From: Anatilimnocola floriformis
GTDB taxonomy: Bacteria > Planctomycetota > Planctomycetia > Pirellulales > Pirellulaceae
DNA: 64,000 nucleotides
Assembly: GCF_024256385.1 (NCBI RefSeq)
Contig: NZ_JAMLFW010000001.1
Location: 2,108,001-2,172,000, forward strand
Direction: 5' to 3'
The first letter of the stretch is position 1. Every line of letters starts with the position of its first letter. The notes under the pieces were generated by a model. The model was not told the origin of the DNA. It searched no databases and saw nothing but the letters and a program-made list of their open reading frames with translations. The position numbers and the translations under genes were made by a program. Positions 1-9,797 of the stretch are shown here, one piece after another.

Positions 1-698
1 GCAACATCGAATGATGCCGCATAAGATGTTCCCTACTTAAAAGCCCTGCCGCCCGCCCGGCCTCAATTCTATTACGTGTGTGGACAAAATGTCGAGCGCG
101 ATTCGAAAAACCTGACCGGACAAACGCCACAATCAGCAGTCACTGCCTGCACAACCGGACCGCAAATCCGGCTGCGGGTTCACCGCTATCGACCTCAAAA
201 CTCACCGCCACGCGCCCCCATCTGGCTAGCAGCCCGACTCCAAAATTTGTTCGCTGGCGAAAGTACAACAGTTGTTGCAGATTTTTGAAACCACCAAAGC
301 GTAAGCCGCTCTAGCACTTACAAAGAAACAGCCCAAAAACTCCACAACAGTTTTACAACATCTGCGTTGTCATCTGTTGCGCAACTGTGAACTGACGAAA
401 CTCATGCCCGGGCAATCACTTGCCGCAAACCAGCCCAGCGCAACCCCGTAATCGAAGCTACTTCGCTCACAATGCCGCACAACAATCGGTCGCACCGCAC
501 CACAACGACTTCACCGTCTGCCAGCGATACGCCGCAAACCGACGGGCGCTTATCCGCTGCCGAAAATCAGCCCAAGCCACCATCTTGTCAAGGATCAAGA
601 TCGCCCCCGTCGCCAGTGGTAAGTGTACCCATGTCCACACTCTAGGTCGAGCACAATTCCACGCGGATTTTGCCCAGCCGTGCGGTAGGATGGCAGCC
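1..698. other. Gene-poor left edge, no supported gene
   Basis: Only short overlapping open frames are present. None has a convincing ribosome site, domain or codon pattern. The part from about 260 to 400 is richer in A/T and repeats short CAACAGTT- and GTTGC-like words, but I see no clear RNA gene or terminator in it. Confidence 0.5.
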
Positions 699-938
699 AT
701 GGAATCACAACAGCCGAACTCTGCTCGCGTTACCGTAGCCGCGCTGGTGATCGTGCTCTTCGTCATGCCACTACTGTATGTGCTTTCCTTTGGCCCTGTA
801 GTGGGGCTCACGCTACGCGGATACCTTCCAGAACAACCGGTCCGCGCGATTTACTATCCCATCAGGATTCTGCACGACAAAGCAGGACCGCCGATCGCCG
901 ATCTGTTGGAGAAGTATGTGGAAATCTTCGAACCGTAA
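699..938 (+). CDS. Small membrane protein of unknown function
   Basis: 79 residues. One strongly hydrophobic segment (about residues 11-32, VAALVIVLFVMPLLYVLSFG) follows a short polar N-terminus, and a soluble tail ends in KYVEIFEP. The tail reads PVRAIYYPIRILHD, a layout seen in short planctomycete membrane proteins. The frame stays open far upstream to 420, but that part is basic and low-complexity, so I start at the ATG next to the hydrophobic segment; another ATG lies three codons earlier at 690. I recognise no family. It stands alone between two gene-poor stretches. Confidence 0.55.
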   Translation: MESQQPNSARVTVAALVIVLFVMPLLYVLSFGPVVGLTLRGYLPEQPVRAIYYPIRILHDKAGPPIADLLEKYVEIFEP

Positions 939-1550
939 AATCGAACGCGCAGGACGGCGAGCCGCGCCGGTTACATGCAGACCTCGCCGGCCTTTGCAGG
1001 TCTACCTCAACGGCTTGGCTGGAGCCTCGCCCTCCCGAATGATTGAGGTAATCCAGGTAATTGGCGCTATTTGTTGCCGAGCAATTCTTGCCAAGCAACG
1101 CAGCAACGTTGCCCGGGAGTTAATCAACGTACGTAGCCGCGGCGATGCGAGGCGAAGTTCCCTTCGAGCCGCATTTTCGGCCTGAAACAAGCGTTTCCGG
1201 CGGTTAGTTCGCCCGTAGTGCGCGAGTGCTCGACAGCTTCTGGCATAGTGTTTGCGAAACTGAGATCGCAACGGACGCTGAGAACGTTGCTTCGGCTGGC
1301 TCTGATCGCCAGCATTTGTGCCAGGCGGCGAAGCAATCACCCAACGGATTTGGTCGCGGGGTTCCAGCGGAGAATCGATCGGCATACGTGGCCTACCTAC
1401 AGCGCCGTCGATTCACTTGAGTGGACCTTCCTTCTCTAAGGTTCACTCCACTGCACAGTCGCAGTGAAAACTCGCTGTACTGAACTGCCAAGTGGCAGTA
1501 TCAGGATCGCAGCAACATCTTGTTTGCCTCTCCCAACGAAAGGGATTCGC
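939..1550. other. Intergenic region and hairpin-rich leader before the HAD gene
   Basis: No supported gene in 612 bases; the short frames on both strands look like chance openings in GC-rich DNA. The last 135 bases hold three successive hairpins (1419-1448, 1449-1466, 1485-1498) just upstream of the HAD-IIA gene, described separately. Confidence 0.5.
1419..1498 (+). promoter_or_regulatory. Three consecutive hairpins in the leader of the HAD gene
   Basis: Hairpin 1 pairs GAGTGGACCTT with AAGGTTCACTC (one mismatch, 8-base loop). Hairpin 2 pairs CACTGC with GCAGTG. Hairpin 3 pairs CTGCCA with TGGCAG around a 2-base loop. The third ends 52 bases before the chosen ATG. No U-run follows, so this is not a plain terminator. 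A structured 5' leader is an inference; no known riboswitch signature was recognised. Confidence 0.4.
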
Positions 1551-2378
1551 ATGGGATCGTTTGGATTTTTGATCGACATGGATGGCGTGATCTACAAAGG
1601 GAAGCAGGTGGTCGAGGGAGCGAACCGCTTCATTCAAAGGCTGCTCGACGACCAGGTGCCGTTCGCCTTCCTCACGAACAACAGCCAGCGCACGCGCCGC
1701 GATGGCGTGATCAAACTAGCCCGCATGGGCATTCACGTCGATGAGAGTCACATCTTCACTTGCGCGATGGCGACCGCGCGGTTTCTCGCGGCGCAAAAGC
1801 CGGGTGGCACGGCGTTCGTGATTGGCGAAGGTGGTTTGCTGCAAGCGCTGCACAAGAATGGTTACGCGATTGTCGACGACGATCCCGATTATGTCGTGGT
1901 CGGCGAAGGTCGCACGTTCAACATGGAAATTGTCGAAGCCGCCGTGCGAATGATCCTCCGCGGCTCGAAGTTGATCGCGACCAATATCGATCCAAATTGC
2001 CCGACTGCGCACGGCTTGCGGCCGGGTTGCGGCGCGATTGTGGCGATGCTGGAAACGGCAACCGGCCTGAAGGCCTTCAGCGTCGGCAAGCCGAGCCCGG
2101 TGATGATGCGCGCAGCACGCAAAGAACTCGGGCTGTCGACGGCTGGCACGATCATGATCGGCGACACGATGGAAACTGATATTCTCGGCGGCGTGTCGAT
2201 GGGCTATCGCACCGTGCTGGTGCTGAGCGGTTCGACGCGGCGTGAAGATCTCATTCGCTACGCCTATCGGCCTGACATTGTGCTGAACTCGATCGCCGAT
2301 CTATCGGACGAGCAAAACTACCAGCGCGTGATCGAAGGTTTGTGCGAACCCGCGCCGGTGGCAGAAGCCGCAGCGTAA
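1551..2378 (+). CDS. HAD-IIA family sugar-phosphatase (NagD-like)
   Basis: 275 residues, the usual length for NagD/PGP-like HAD subfamily IIA phosphatases, which hydrolyse small phosphorylated metabolites in the cytoplasm. Motif I is FLIDMDGVIYKG at the N-terminus, with the nucleophile Asp and the Asp two residues on. Motif II is FLTNNSQRTR, and motif IV is IGDTMETDILGG near the C-terminus, binding Mg. The start is the ATG preceded by AAAGGG; the frame stays open further upstream without homology-like sequence. The stop lies only seven bases from the stop of the convergent giant gene. The substrate cannot be read from sequence. Confidence 0.88.
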   Translation: MGSFGFLIDMDGVIYKGKQVVEGANRFIQRLLDDQVPFAFLTNNSQRTRRDGVIKLARMGIHVDESHIFTCAMATARFLAAQKPGGTAFVIGEGGLLQALHKNGYAIVDDDPDYVVVGEGRTFNMEIVEAAVRMILRGSKLIATNIDPNCPTAHGLRPGCGAIVAMLETATGLKAFSVGKPSPVMMRAARKELGLSTAGTIMIGDTMETDILGGVSMGYRTVLVLSGSTRREDLIRYAYRPDIVLNSIADLSDEQNYQRVIEGLCEPAPVAEAAA

Positions 2379-2385
2379 TGCGGCA

Positions 2386-5300
2386 TTAGCTGTAATACGT
2401 TCGGTCTGTCCCCATGAAGGGCAGACCGAGATCTCCTGCGGCGTCGTTAGCCGAGAGATAAAAGTCGTCATCGCCGGTGTAGCCTTGCAGCGAATCGACC
2501 GCGCCGTCGTTACCAACGACCACGGACGTCGCTACGCCGGCAGGATGGGCCGGTGTCCACGCGGCGAGCAAGGCCATCAGCGCGAGATCGCTGGCATCAC
2601 CGACCAGCGTGCTGCCGCTGATCGTGACATCGCCGGCAATCAGCAGATCACTCCCCTCGTCGCCGTTGAGCGCGTCGCTGCCGACGCCGCCGATGAGCAG
2701 ATCATCGCCCGTGCGGCCCACCAGCGTATCGCTGCCGCTGCCGCCGACGAGGACGTCGTCCCCTTCATCGCCGTAGAGTTGATCATTGCCGCCGCTACCG
2801 AAAACGCGGTCGTTGCCGGCGCCGGCTGAAACAACATCGTCACCCTGGCCGGCGTGCACGTAGTCGTTGCCCGCGCCGGGAAAGAGTTGATCGTTGCCGC
2901 CGCCACCATACATCACGTCATTGCCGCCGAGGCTGCTCAGCACGTCGTTGCCGCCGGTGTTCAAATCCTGTTCGCCGAGCGTATCGCCCCACACCACATT
3001 GTCGCCGCCACTGGCGTTGATCTGATCGCTCCCCGCGCCGCCGATGATCAGATCGTTCTGCAATCCACCCGACGCGTAGTCATCCCCTTCACCCAGGTCG
3101 AGCGTCACAGGAACCTGCAGGTTCGTCGCAATCACATAGTCGTTCCCTTCGCCGGCATTCACGATCAGTTGAACGCTGATGGGATAAAACGCGGATCCGC
3201 GATCGGTTCGCACTTGCACGATGCCTGCCGAAACGGGCGAGATGATGATGATGTCTGGATCGGGCGTACCGATCACCAACAGATCGCCATTGCTGGGCGT
3301 GACGACCGGTTGCGTCCCTTGAATAGTGATGCGCACCAGACCATCGTCGCTGTTCAAGCCGTCGGAAACCGTAAAGCTGAAAAGATCGAGCCCCGTCGCA
3401 CCGGGGAGCGGCGTGTAAGTAAATGCGCCGGTCATTGGATCGAAGGCCGTGATCGTTCCCAGATTTGGATTGCTACCGATCGAAAACGTCAACGCTGGTC
3501 CATCGGGATCGGTCGCCGAGAGAGTGCGACTGACCGGCGTGTTGATCAGCGTGGGAATGGTGCTGTCGTTTGCCACTGGCGGCTGATTGGGAAGAATCGT
3601 GATCGTGAAGGTCCGCGGCGAGCTCGTATCGCTGCCGCCATTGGCCGTGCCGCCGTTGTCCTGCGCGACGAGCGTGATCGTGGCGATGCCTTGCGCGCCG
3701 GTTGTTGGCGTGAAGGTCAACGTTCCGGCGCTGCTGACGGCTGGCGCGACGGAGAACAAGCCCGGGTTCGTGTTCGCCGTCACATTGAAGGCCACGGTCT
3801 GGCCCACTTCGTTCGCGGGGCCTGCGCTGATGGCGGTTGCCCAGTTCGGAATGGTTTGCGCCGGCGAACCATTCGGCCGAGAGATATTCGGGCCGGCAAC
3901 GAACGACGGCGCATCATTGACCGGATTGACGGTAATCGTGAACGTCTGCGGATTGCTCGTATCAAGGCCGCCGTTGTCGGTCCCGCCATTATCGCGAACG
4001 CGGAGCTCGAAAGTTGACGAACCGTTGGCGTTGGGGGCGAGCGTGTAGGTCAAAGTCCCCGTCGGCGAAACGGCGGGCGCGACGGCAAACAAGGCCGCGT
4101 TCGAAACATTGGCCACCAGGTAGGCGCTGACCGCTTGCGTGTTTTCGTTGTTCGGCCCGGCAGAAAAACTGGTAATGAAACCGGTCACCGATTGCGCCGG
4201 CGCATCTTCATTAACGACTGGTGGAGCAGCCGCGGTGAACGTTGGCTGATCGTTGACCGCAGTGACCGTGACGGTAAACGTCCGCGTCGTGATGCCGTCG
4301 TCGGCGTTGTTGGGAATCAAATCGAGGCCGGAATCGCGCACGGTTACCGTGATCGTCGACACGCCGTTGCCATTCACCGGCGAGGTGAAAGTGAGTGTGC
4401 CCGTATTGTTCGGCGAGGTGTAATTGACCGCGATCGGTACCAGCGAGGTATTCGAACTGCTCGCGCTCACGCTGATGGCTTGGGCTGCCGCGTCGCCGCC
4501 GTCGGTGATGCCGGTCAAGTTGATGGTTTGCAGCGGCGCACCTTCGAGGATCGTCAGATTACTGACGGCATTGATCGTCGGCAGCGCGTTGAGCACCGGA
4601 GTTACGGTGATCGTGAAGGTCAGCGGCGCACTTGTATCGACACCCGAGTTTGCCGTGCCGCCACTATCGCGACCGACGACGGTGATGGTCGCCGTGCCCG
4701 GCGTGCCCGAGACGGTGTAAGTCAGCGTGCCGTCGGCAGCAATGGCCGGGGCAACCGAGAACAGCCCGGCGTTGTCGTTGCCAGTGATTTGATACGTAAC
4801 GGTTTGTCCCACTTCATTGGCAGGGCCGACCGAAACGACGCTGGCGAAATTAGGAATGGATTGCGCCGGCGCGGTGATCGCTATTGTCTGATTGCCGGCC
4901 AGGGCGATGGTGGGCGCGTCGTTCACGCTGTTGACCGTGATGGTGAACGACTGCGGCGCGGTGGTATCGACGCCGCCATTGGCAGTGCCGCCGTTATCGG
5001 ACAACGTCACGGTGATCGTCGCGTTGCCGAAGGCGTTCGCGGCCGGCGTGTAAGTGAGCGTGCCGTTGGCGGAGATCGCCGGACCAGCCGAGAACAGCCC
5101 GGGATTATCATTGCTGACATTAAACGTCAACGCTTGGCTGGTTTCGTTGTTCGCGCCCGTCGTGATCCCCGTCGCGAACGCAGCGATCGACTGCGCTGCA
5201 GCATCTTCGTTTACCGTTTGATTTGGCCCGATGACGAACGTGGGTACATCGTTCACGGCGGTCACGTTTACCGTGAACGTAATCGTGCGAATGCCATCGT

Positions 5301-7794
5301 CGGCGTTGTTCGCGATCAAGTCGAGACCGGTATCGCGCACATTGACCGTAATCGTCGACGAGCCGTTGCCATTCACGGGAGAAGTAAACGTCAGCGTGCC
5401 AGTCGAGTTCGGCGACGTGTAATTCACTGCGATCGGCACGAGTGAGTTGTTCGAACTGCTCGCGGTGACAGTGAGCGCTTGCGACGGCACATCGCCGCCG
5501 TCGGTGATGCCGCTGAGGTTGATTGTCTGCAGCGGCGCGCCTTCGAGAATCGTCAGATTACTGACCGCATTGATTGTCGGCTGCAGATTGACCGGCGCTG
5601 CCGTCACGGTGATGACGAACGACTGCGGCGCGCTCGTGTCGACGCCGCCGTTCGCCGTGCCGCCGTTGTCCTTGGCGACCAGCGTGATCGTGGCAGTCCC
5701 GTTGACGCCCGGTGCGGGCGTGTACGTCAGCGTGCCATTGCTCGAGACGGCAGGCTGTCCACCGGCGGTGAAGAGGGCTGAATTGGTGTTCGTCGTCACT
5801 TGAAACGTAACCGTCTGCGCAGTTTCGTTCGGACCAGCCGAAATGGCTGTTGCCCAGCCCGTGACAGTCTGCGCTGGTGCGTTCTCCGAAACGAGTTGAT
5901 TGGCGCCTATGACAAAGCTCGGCGCATCATTGATGTCGCCGATCGTGAACGAGGCCGTACCGGTGCCCGACTGTGGCGAGGGCATGCCGGCGTTCTGGCC
6001 ATCGTCTTGAATCGTGTAGCTGAACGACGCATTGCCACTGAAGTTGGCGGTCGGAGTGAAGACCACATTCGAGCCGACGATAGCGACCGTGCCGCCGACA
6101 GGGTTCGACGCACCGGTGAGCGTGAGCGTTTGCGAACTCTCGTTCGCGGCCCCCTTCGAGTCATTGGCCAGCAGCGTGGCGATGGGAATGGTGATCGGGC
6201 CGCCACCCTGCACGCCGAGTTCACCGAGCAAGTCGGCGACCGCGACTGGTGGGTCGTTGATTTCGTTGAGATTGATATTGAACGTATCAATATCCTGGGC
6301 CGAGCCATCGCTTGTCGTGACAGTTGCCAGGATCGGCCCTTCGGCAGACAGGTTGCGATCAGCGCCAGGAGTAAACACCAACGTTTGCAGGGCTTTGTTG
6401 ATTTCCAGTTGCGGACCGGTGATCGTCAGCGTCGCGCCGCCGTTGGAAGTGCCGACAACCGCTGTCCCGCCGTTGCTGCTGGCACTGAACAGGCCGAGCG
6501 CAGCCGCAGTGACCGAGATGGTGAACGTGAGATTGTTCGTCCCTGCATCGGCGTCGCTCACGCTGATGGCATTCAAGCCGGTGAACGGCAGCGGCGTATC
6601 TTCGGTGCCGAGCGCCGCGACCGGTACGGTGTTCACGGGCGGCTGATTCGGAGGGAGCGTCGGCGCAAGGGCCACGCCGCGAAAGGCGGTATGCGTGGCT
6701 GCCGTGGCCAGAATGGTGGGAGCTCCGCTGATCGTGGTGTTGTAGCCGCTGGCATCGACGATTGAGACCAGTTCACCGCCACCTGTCGCGGTGTTGCCTC
6801 CTTTGCGTGTGGCAAAGAGCGTGACCGTGCTGCCGTTCACCGTGCCGATCAAGCCGCGATAGTCATCCGCGTCGACGCCCAGCGAGCCATTGGCGACCCA
6901 GGTGCCCCCCACCTTGCTGAATTTGCGCAGGCCGTTGGCATCGTCGTTGGCGACATACAGCACATCCGCGCCGGGCTCGGTTGCCGAAATGTCGGCAAAG
7001 AAAAAGGCGTTCGGCGTCAGCATGGCATCGGGCGCGCCTTGCCCTGGCAGGCCCGACAACAGAGTCGGCAATCCAGCGATCGGTGTGGTGGGGAGGCCAG
7101 TGCCCACGGCAGAAACTCCATACCTGCCGTTGCCCCCTTCGGTTGTCATGTACAGCTGGTTGTCGTAGATCACCGTGGCGCGACGGATCGTCGGACTCGA
7201 ACTGATCGCCACGGTGCTGGTCGATCCCAGCGTCGTGTATTGATTCCCCATGCCGAAGCCGCCGTACCAAATATCCACGCCGTTGGTGCTGGCGACTGAG
7301 CGGATGACACTGGTTGCCGCGAGCGAGCTGATAGCCGTGGTGGTGTTGACATTGCCCGCACCATCGACTCGGCCAATCACGCGCGGCGTGGCACTGTTGG
7401 TCAGCACCGCGCTGCCATTCAAATCGGCGCCATAACCACCCAACATCAAGTAGCGACCGTCTTGCGAGCGCGTGAGTTGTCCTTCGTCAGGAATCAAACC
7501 GCTGGCGACGAGTTGATTGTTGCCGCCGCTCGCGGTTGTCGGCAGGGCCACCGATTGCACCAACGTGCCGGTGGGGCTGTATTCATCGAGAAATACCGGC
7601 GAGCCGTTGTTGGTCAAATTCGCCCCAGTCGAGCCGACGCGATAGATGACCAGATTTCCTTCCGTAAACGCGGCCATCAGGCTGCGATCTTCCAACTGTT
7701 CAAGGCTCGCGCAAAACGAGCGACGCCGCGACTCACGCTGCCTCTGTGAACTTTTCAACCGAGACGTGCGCGTACGAGTAGCGGCGGCGAACAT
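2386..7794 (-). CDS. Giant surface protein with cadherin/Ig-like repeats and RTX calcium-binding C-terminus
   Basis: 1,802 residues. The N-terminus is basic and carries LEQLEDRSLMA at residues 31-41, the motif that marks many large planctomycete surface proteins. About 350 residues of beta-rich, propeller-like sequence follow. Next come many tandem modules of roughly 100 residues ending in ITVNPVNDAP-like or TVTAVND-like linkers, typical of cadherin-like/VCBS/Ig-like repeats. From about residue 1570 there is a run of GGxGxD nonapeptides (GGAGSDQI, GGGGNDQL, GEGDDYAS), the haemolysin-type Ca-binding repeat. Likely exported and adhesive or structural. The ATG is preceded by GGAG; the frame runs 66 codons further upstream. 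It is divergent from the DUF1559 gene. Two modules are near copies, suggesting internal duplication. Confidence 0.85.
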   Translation of the reverse strand: MFAAATRTRTSRLKSSQRQRESRRRSFCASLEQLEDRSLMAAFTEGNLVIYRVGSTGANLTNNGSPVFLDEYSPTGTLVQSVALPTTASGGNNQLVASGLIPDEGQLTRSQDGRYLMLGGYGADLNGSAVLTNSATPRVIGRVDGAGNVNTTTAISSLAATSVIRSVASTNGVDIWYGGFGMGNQYTTLGSTSTVAISSSPTIRRATVIYDNQLYMTTEGGNGRYGVSAVGTGLPTTPIAGLPTLLSGLPGQGAPDAMLTPNAFFFADISATEPGADVLYVANDDANGLRKFSKVGGTWVANGSLGVDADDYRGLIGTVNGSTVTLFATRKGGNTATGGGELVSIVDASGYNTTISGAPTILATAATHTAFRGVALAPTLPPNQPPVNTVPVAALGTEDTPLPFTGLNAISVSDADAGTNNLTFTISVTAAALGLFSASSNGGTAVVGTSNGGATLTITGPQLEINKALQTLVFTPGADRNLSAEGPILATVTTSDGSAQDIDTFNINLNEINDPPVAVADLLGELGVQGGGPITIPIATLLANDSKGAANESSQTLTLTGASNPVGGTVAIVGSNVVFTPTANFSGNASFSYTIQDDGQNAGMPSPQSGTGTASFTIGDINDAPSFVIGANQLVSENAPAQTVTGWATAISAGPNETAQTVTFQVTTNTNSALFTAGGQPAVSSNGTLTYTPAPGVNGTATITLVAKDNGGTANGGVDTSAPQSFVITVTAAPVNLQPTINAVSNLTILEGAPLQTINLSGITDGGDVPSQALTVTASSSNNSLVPIAVNYTSPNSTGTLTFTSPVNGNGSSTITVNVRDTGLDLIANNADDGIRTITFTVNVTAVNDVPTFVIGPNQTVNEDAAAQSIAAFATGITTGANNETSQALTFNVSNDNPGLFSAGPAISANGTLTYTPAANAFGNATITVTLSDNGGTANGGVDTTAPQSFTITVNSVNDAPTIALAGNQTIAITAPAQSIPNFASVVSVGPANEVGQTVTYQITGNDNAGLFSVAPAIAADGTLTYTVSGTPGTATITVVGRDSGGTANSGVDTSAPLTFTITVTPVLNALPTINAVSNLTILEGAPLQTINLTGITDGGDAAAQAISVSASSSNTSLVPIAVNYTSPNNTGTLTFTSPVNGNGVSTITVTVRDSGLDLIPNNADDGITTRTFTVTVTAVNDQPTFTAAAPPVVNEDAPAQSVTGFITSFSAGPNNENTQAVSAYLVANVSNAALFAVAPAVSPTGTLTYTLAPNANGSSTFELRVRDNGGTDNGGLDTSNPQTFTITVNPVNDAPSFVAGPNISRPNGSPAQTIPNWATAISAGPANEVGQTVAFNVTANTNPGLFSVAPAVSSAGTLTFTPTTGAQGIATITLVAQDNGGTANGGSDTSSPRTFTITILPNQPPVANDSTIPTLINTPVSRTLSATDPDGPALTFSIGSNPNLGTITAFDPMTGAFTYTPLPGATGLDLFSFTVSDGLNSDDGLVRITIQGTQPVVTPSNGDLLVIGTPDPDIIIISPVSAGIVQVRTDRGSAFYPISVQLIVNAGEGNDYVIATNLQVPVTLDLGEGDDYASGGLQNDLIIGGAGSDQINASGGDNVVWGDTLGEQDLNTGGNDVLSSLGGNDVMYGGGGNDQLFPGAGNDYVHAGQGDDVVSAGAGNDRVFGSGGNDQLYGDEGDDVLVGGSGSDTLVGRTGDDLLIGGVGSDALNGDEGSDLLIAGDVTISGSTLVGDASDLALMALLAAWTPAHPAGVATSVVVGNDGAVDSLQGYTGDDDFYLSANDAAGDLGLPFMGTDRTYYS

Positions 7795-7915
7795 GGTGTA
7801 AACTCCGAAGCGGTCGGGCGAGGTGCAGGGAGGCGGCGGGGAGAGCGATAGGATCGTAACCTTATACTCCAGGATCATATCAACCGCCAGTCTCTCACTG
7901 GACATTTGCGGGGCA

Positions 7916-8953
7916 ATGCCGATGAGCAGTTCAATTCCACGCCGTCGCCAGCGAGCCTTCACACTCGTCGAACTGCTGGTGGTCATCACCATCGTTGGTG
8001 TTCTCGCTTCGCTGTTGCTGCCGGCCGTACAAGCCGCGCGCGAAGCCGCACGCCGACTGCAATGCCAGAATCACATCAAGCAGCTGATGTTGGGCGTCCA
8101 GAACTACGAAGACTCGCTGAAGATGTTTCCGGCCTCGGGCATCGTCGATACGACTTACACGAATTCGTTCGAGCAGTTCAACGGCAAGATGTTCAGCTGG
8201 ATCACGCTGACCCTGCCGTACTTCGAACAGTCGGCGCTGCACAACCAGTTCAACTTCAGCGATTACATGGTGAACCAGGAAAAGGATCCGCAGCGGGCTC
8301 AGCCAGCCGTGCTGCTTTGCCCCAGCGATATGGCCAAGGGGCGGCTGTATACCGATCAGCAACAAGTGCGCGGCAAAGTGTTCGGCAAGGGAAACTATGC
8401 AGCCTATGCATCTCCTTTTCACCTCGAACTTTCGCACCGTTACCGCGCGGCGTTAACTTCGCATCGTCCTCATACGCACAGCCACCTGGCCCCGGAAGGC
8501 GCTTCGAACACGCTCGTCTTATCCGAGGTTCGCACGCGGGCGCAGACCGACGATCAGCGCGGCGTGTGGGCGCTGCCCTGGTCGGGCGCGAGCTTACTGG
8601 CCTTTGACATGCATGACGAAATCGTGGACGTCGAACTCAGCAACTCCGGCTTCAATCCTTGGTCGGCGAGCCTCGGCAATACGCAGCCGCCGAATAGTCA
8701 GCACACGACCAATGTCGATATTCTGCTGAATTGCAACGACGTCGCCGATTCGCAACTGCGGCGGATGCCCTGCGCGACATATAACGATTCACCTTTTCAC
8801 TACTGGTCGGCGGCGCCTCGCAGCAATCATCCAGGCTGTGTCAACGTCGCCTACGCTGATGGCCACGTTGGGATTCTCCTCGACAATGTCGACGAGTACT
8901 TGATGGCCCGGCTGATTAGTATCGAAGATGGCGAAGCGGTCTCGCCCCCTTAA
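7916..8953 (+). CDS. DUF1559 protein with prepilin-type N-terminal signal
   Basis: 345 residues. [20 protein letters not shown] is a type IV prepilin-like leader: a basic stretch, a cleavage site before FTLVELL, then a hydrophobic helix. [10 protein letters not shown] follows at once, as is usual in the planctomycete DUF1559 family. Near the C-terminus NVAYADGHVGIL matches the family's H-x9-DG region. Known members are secreted or envelope pseudopilin-like proteins of unknown function. The start is the ATG of MPMSSS; an earlier in-frame start at 7823 adds sequence without family character. It has no adjacent small lipoprotein partner, unlike the second copy at 45711. Confidence 0.85.
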   Translation: MPMSSSIPRRRQRAFTLVELLVVITIVGVLASLLLPAVQAAREAARRLQCQNHIKQLMLGVQNYEDSLKMFPASGIVDTTYTNSFEQFNGKMFSWITLTLPYFEQSALHNQFNFSDYMVNQEKDPQRAQPAVLLCPSDMAKGRLYTDQQQVRGKVFGKGNYAAYASPFHLELSHRYRAALTSHRPHTHSHLAPEGASNTLVLSEVRTRAQTDDQRGVWALPWSGASLLAFDMHDEIVDVELSNSGFNPWSASLGNTQPPNSQHTTNVDILLNCNDVADSQLRRMPCATYNDSPFHYWSAAPRSNHPGCVNVAYADGHVGILLDNVDEYLMARLISIEDGEAVSPP

Positions 8954-8963
8954 CGTCGCCACT

Positions 8964-9797
8964 CTAGGGCCGGCGCATCTTCACCGGAAAGAACAGCGGT
9001 TGATCGTCGTATTTGCCGCGGCCGAACTCCAGCAACCAAGCCTGCGTCTCGGGCGAGCGGAGAAAGCTCGCTAACTGCCGAGCCGCTACGTGACGCGGAT
9101 CCTTGGCATCGGCGACGTTGGCGACCACCACCACATACGGCCGGCGCAACCGCGGATCGCCTTGCACCATGATTTGCATTTCGTGCTTCTCGATTTTCGC
9201 GTTGAGATATGGAATACGACCGACGAGCGTGTAGGCGCTCGCGTCTTGCGCCTTCTTCAACATTTCACGATGCTTGTCGGACGGCAGCGAGATGACATTC
9301 GCCGGATCGATTTCGATTTCGCCAGCCGCGAGCACATCGGCCATAACTTCGTTGGCGCCGAGGCTGGCGTGCATCAGCAGCTTGCTTTTGCTGGCGACGA
9401 TTTTCTTAAGCGCCGCGACCGCATCTTTCTCGCCGCGCACGCCGGCCGGATCGGCCGGTGGACCAACCAGCAGCAAGTCGTTCTTGGCCCAGGGTTGCGG
9501 ATCGACTCCATAGCCATCGGCGACGAGATTGATGATCGTATCGCTGGCATGCATCGTGATCAGATCGGCTTCGCCGGCGATGAACGAACCGACGATCTCG
9601 CGTTTCGGACCGCGGGCCACCATTTCCACTTTATGGCCGGTCGCTTTTTCGAAACGCTCTCCAACGGCTTGCCACAGCCCCGTGTCGTTCATGCCGCCGA
9701 TCACCGCGCAGCGCACGACTTGCGGTTTCTCTTGGGAAAGGAGCGACGAACCACCGATCAGTAACAAAGCGATCGACAAGCCGCGCACGATGTTCAT
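8964..9797 (-). CDS. TupA-like oxyanion (tungstate/molybdate) binding protein
   Basis: 277 residues with a signal peptide (MNIVRGLSIALLLIGGSSLLSQ). TMHASDTIINLVADGYG followed by KNDLLLVGPPAD resembles the ligand-binding core of TupA-type tungstate-binding proteins of ABC importers. PYVVVVANVAD and LASFLRSPETQAWLLEFG fit the C-terminal lobe of type II periplasmic-binding proteins. Its ATG overlaps the last four bases of the upstream regulator, so the two are probably co-transcribed. No permease or ATPase gene for the importer is adjacent, so it may work with distant TupBC components or as a sensor. Specificity for tungstate over molybdate is inference. Confidence 0.72.
   Translation of the reverse strand: MNIVRGLSIALLLIGGSSLLSQEKPQVVRCAVIGGMNDTGLWQAVGERFEKATGHKVEMVARGPKREIVGSFIAGEADLITMHASDTIINLVADGYGVDPQPWAKNDLLLVGPPADPAGVRGEKDAVAALKKIVASKSKLLMHASLGANEVMADVLAAGEIEIDPANVISLPSDKHREMLKKAQDASAYTLVGRIPYLNAKIEKHEMQIMVQGDPRLRRPYVVVVANVADAKDPRHVAARQLASFLRSPETQAWLLEFGRGKYDDQPLFFPVKMRRP

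Noticed and set aside
76-938. Short frames 76-288, 78-314 and the upstream half of 420-938
   Set aside because: Low-complexity, Arg/His/Pro-rich products without ribosome sites. Only the part from 699 resembles a real protein.
2640-3100. Possible CRISPR array (regular short repeats)
   Set aside because: The repeats are in-frame GGxGxD codons of an RTX protein, with no constant repeat and no spacer pattern.
2485-6765. Long plus-strand open frames opposite the RTX/cadherin gene (for example 2854-4017, 4135-5445, 5800-6765)
   Set aside because: They are rich in Arg and His, have no domains or ribosome sites, and mirror the repetitive gene on the other strand; that gene has clear family motifs.
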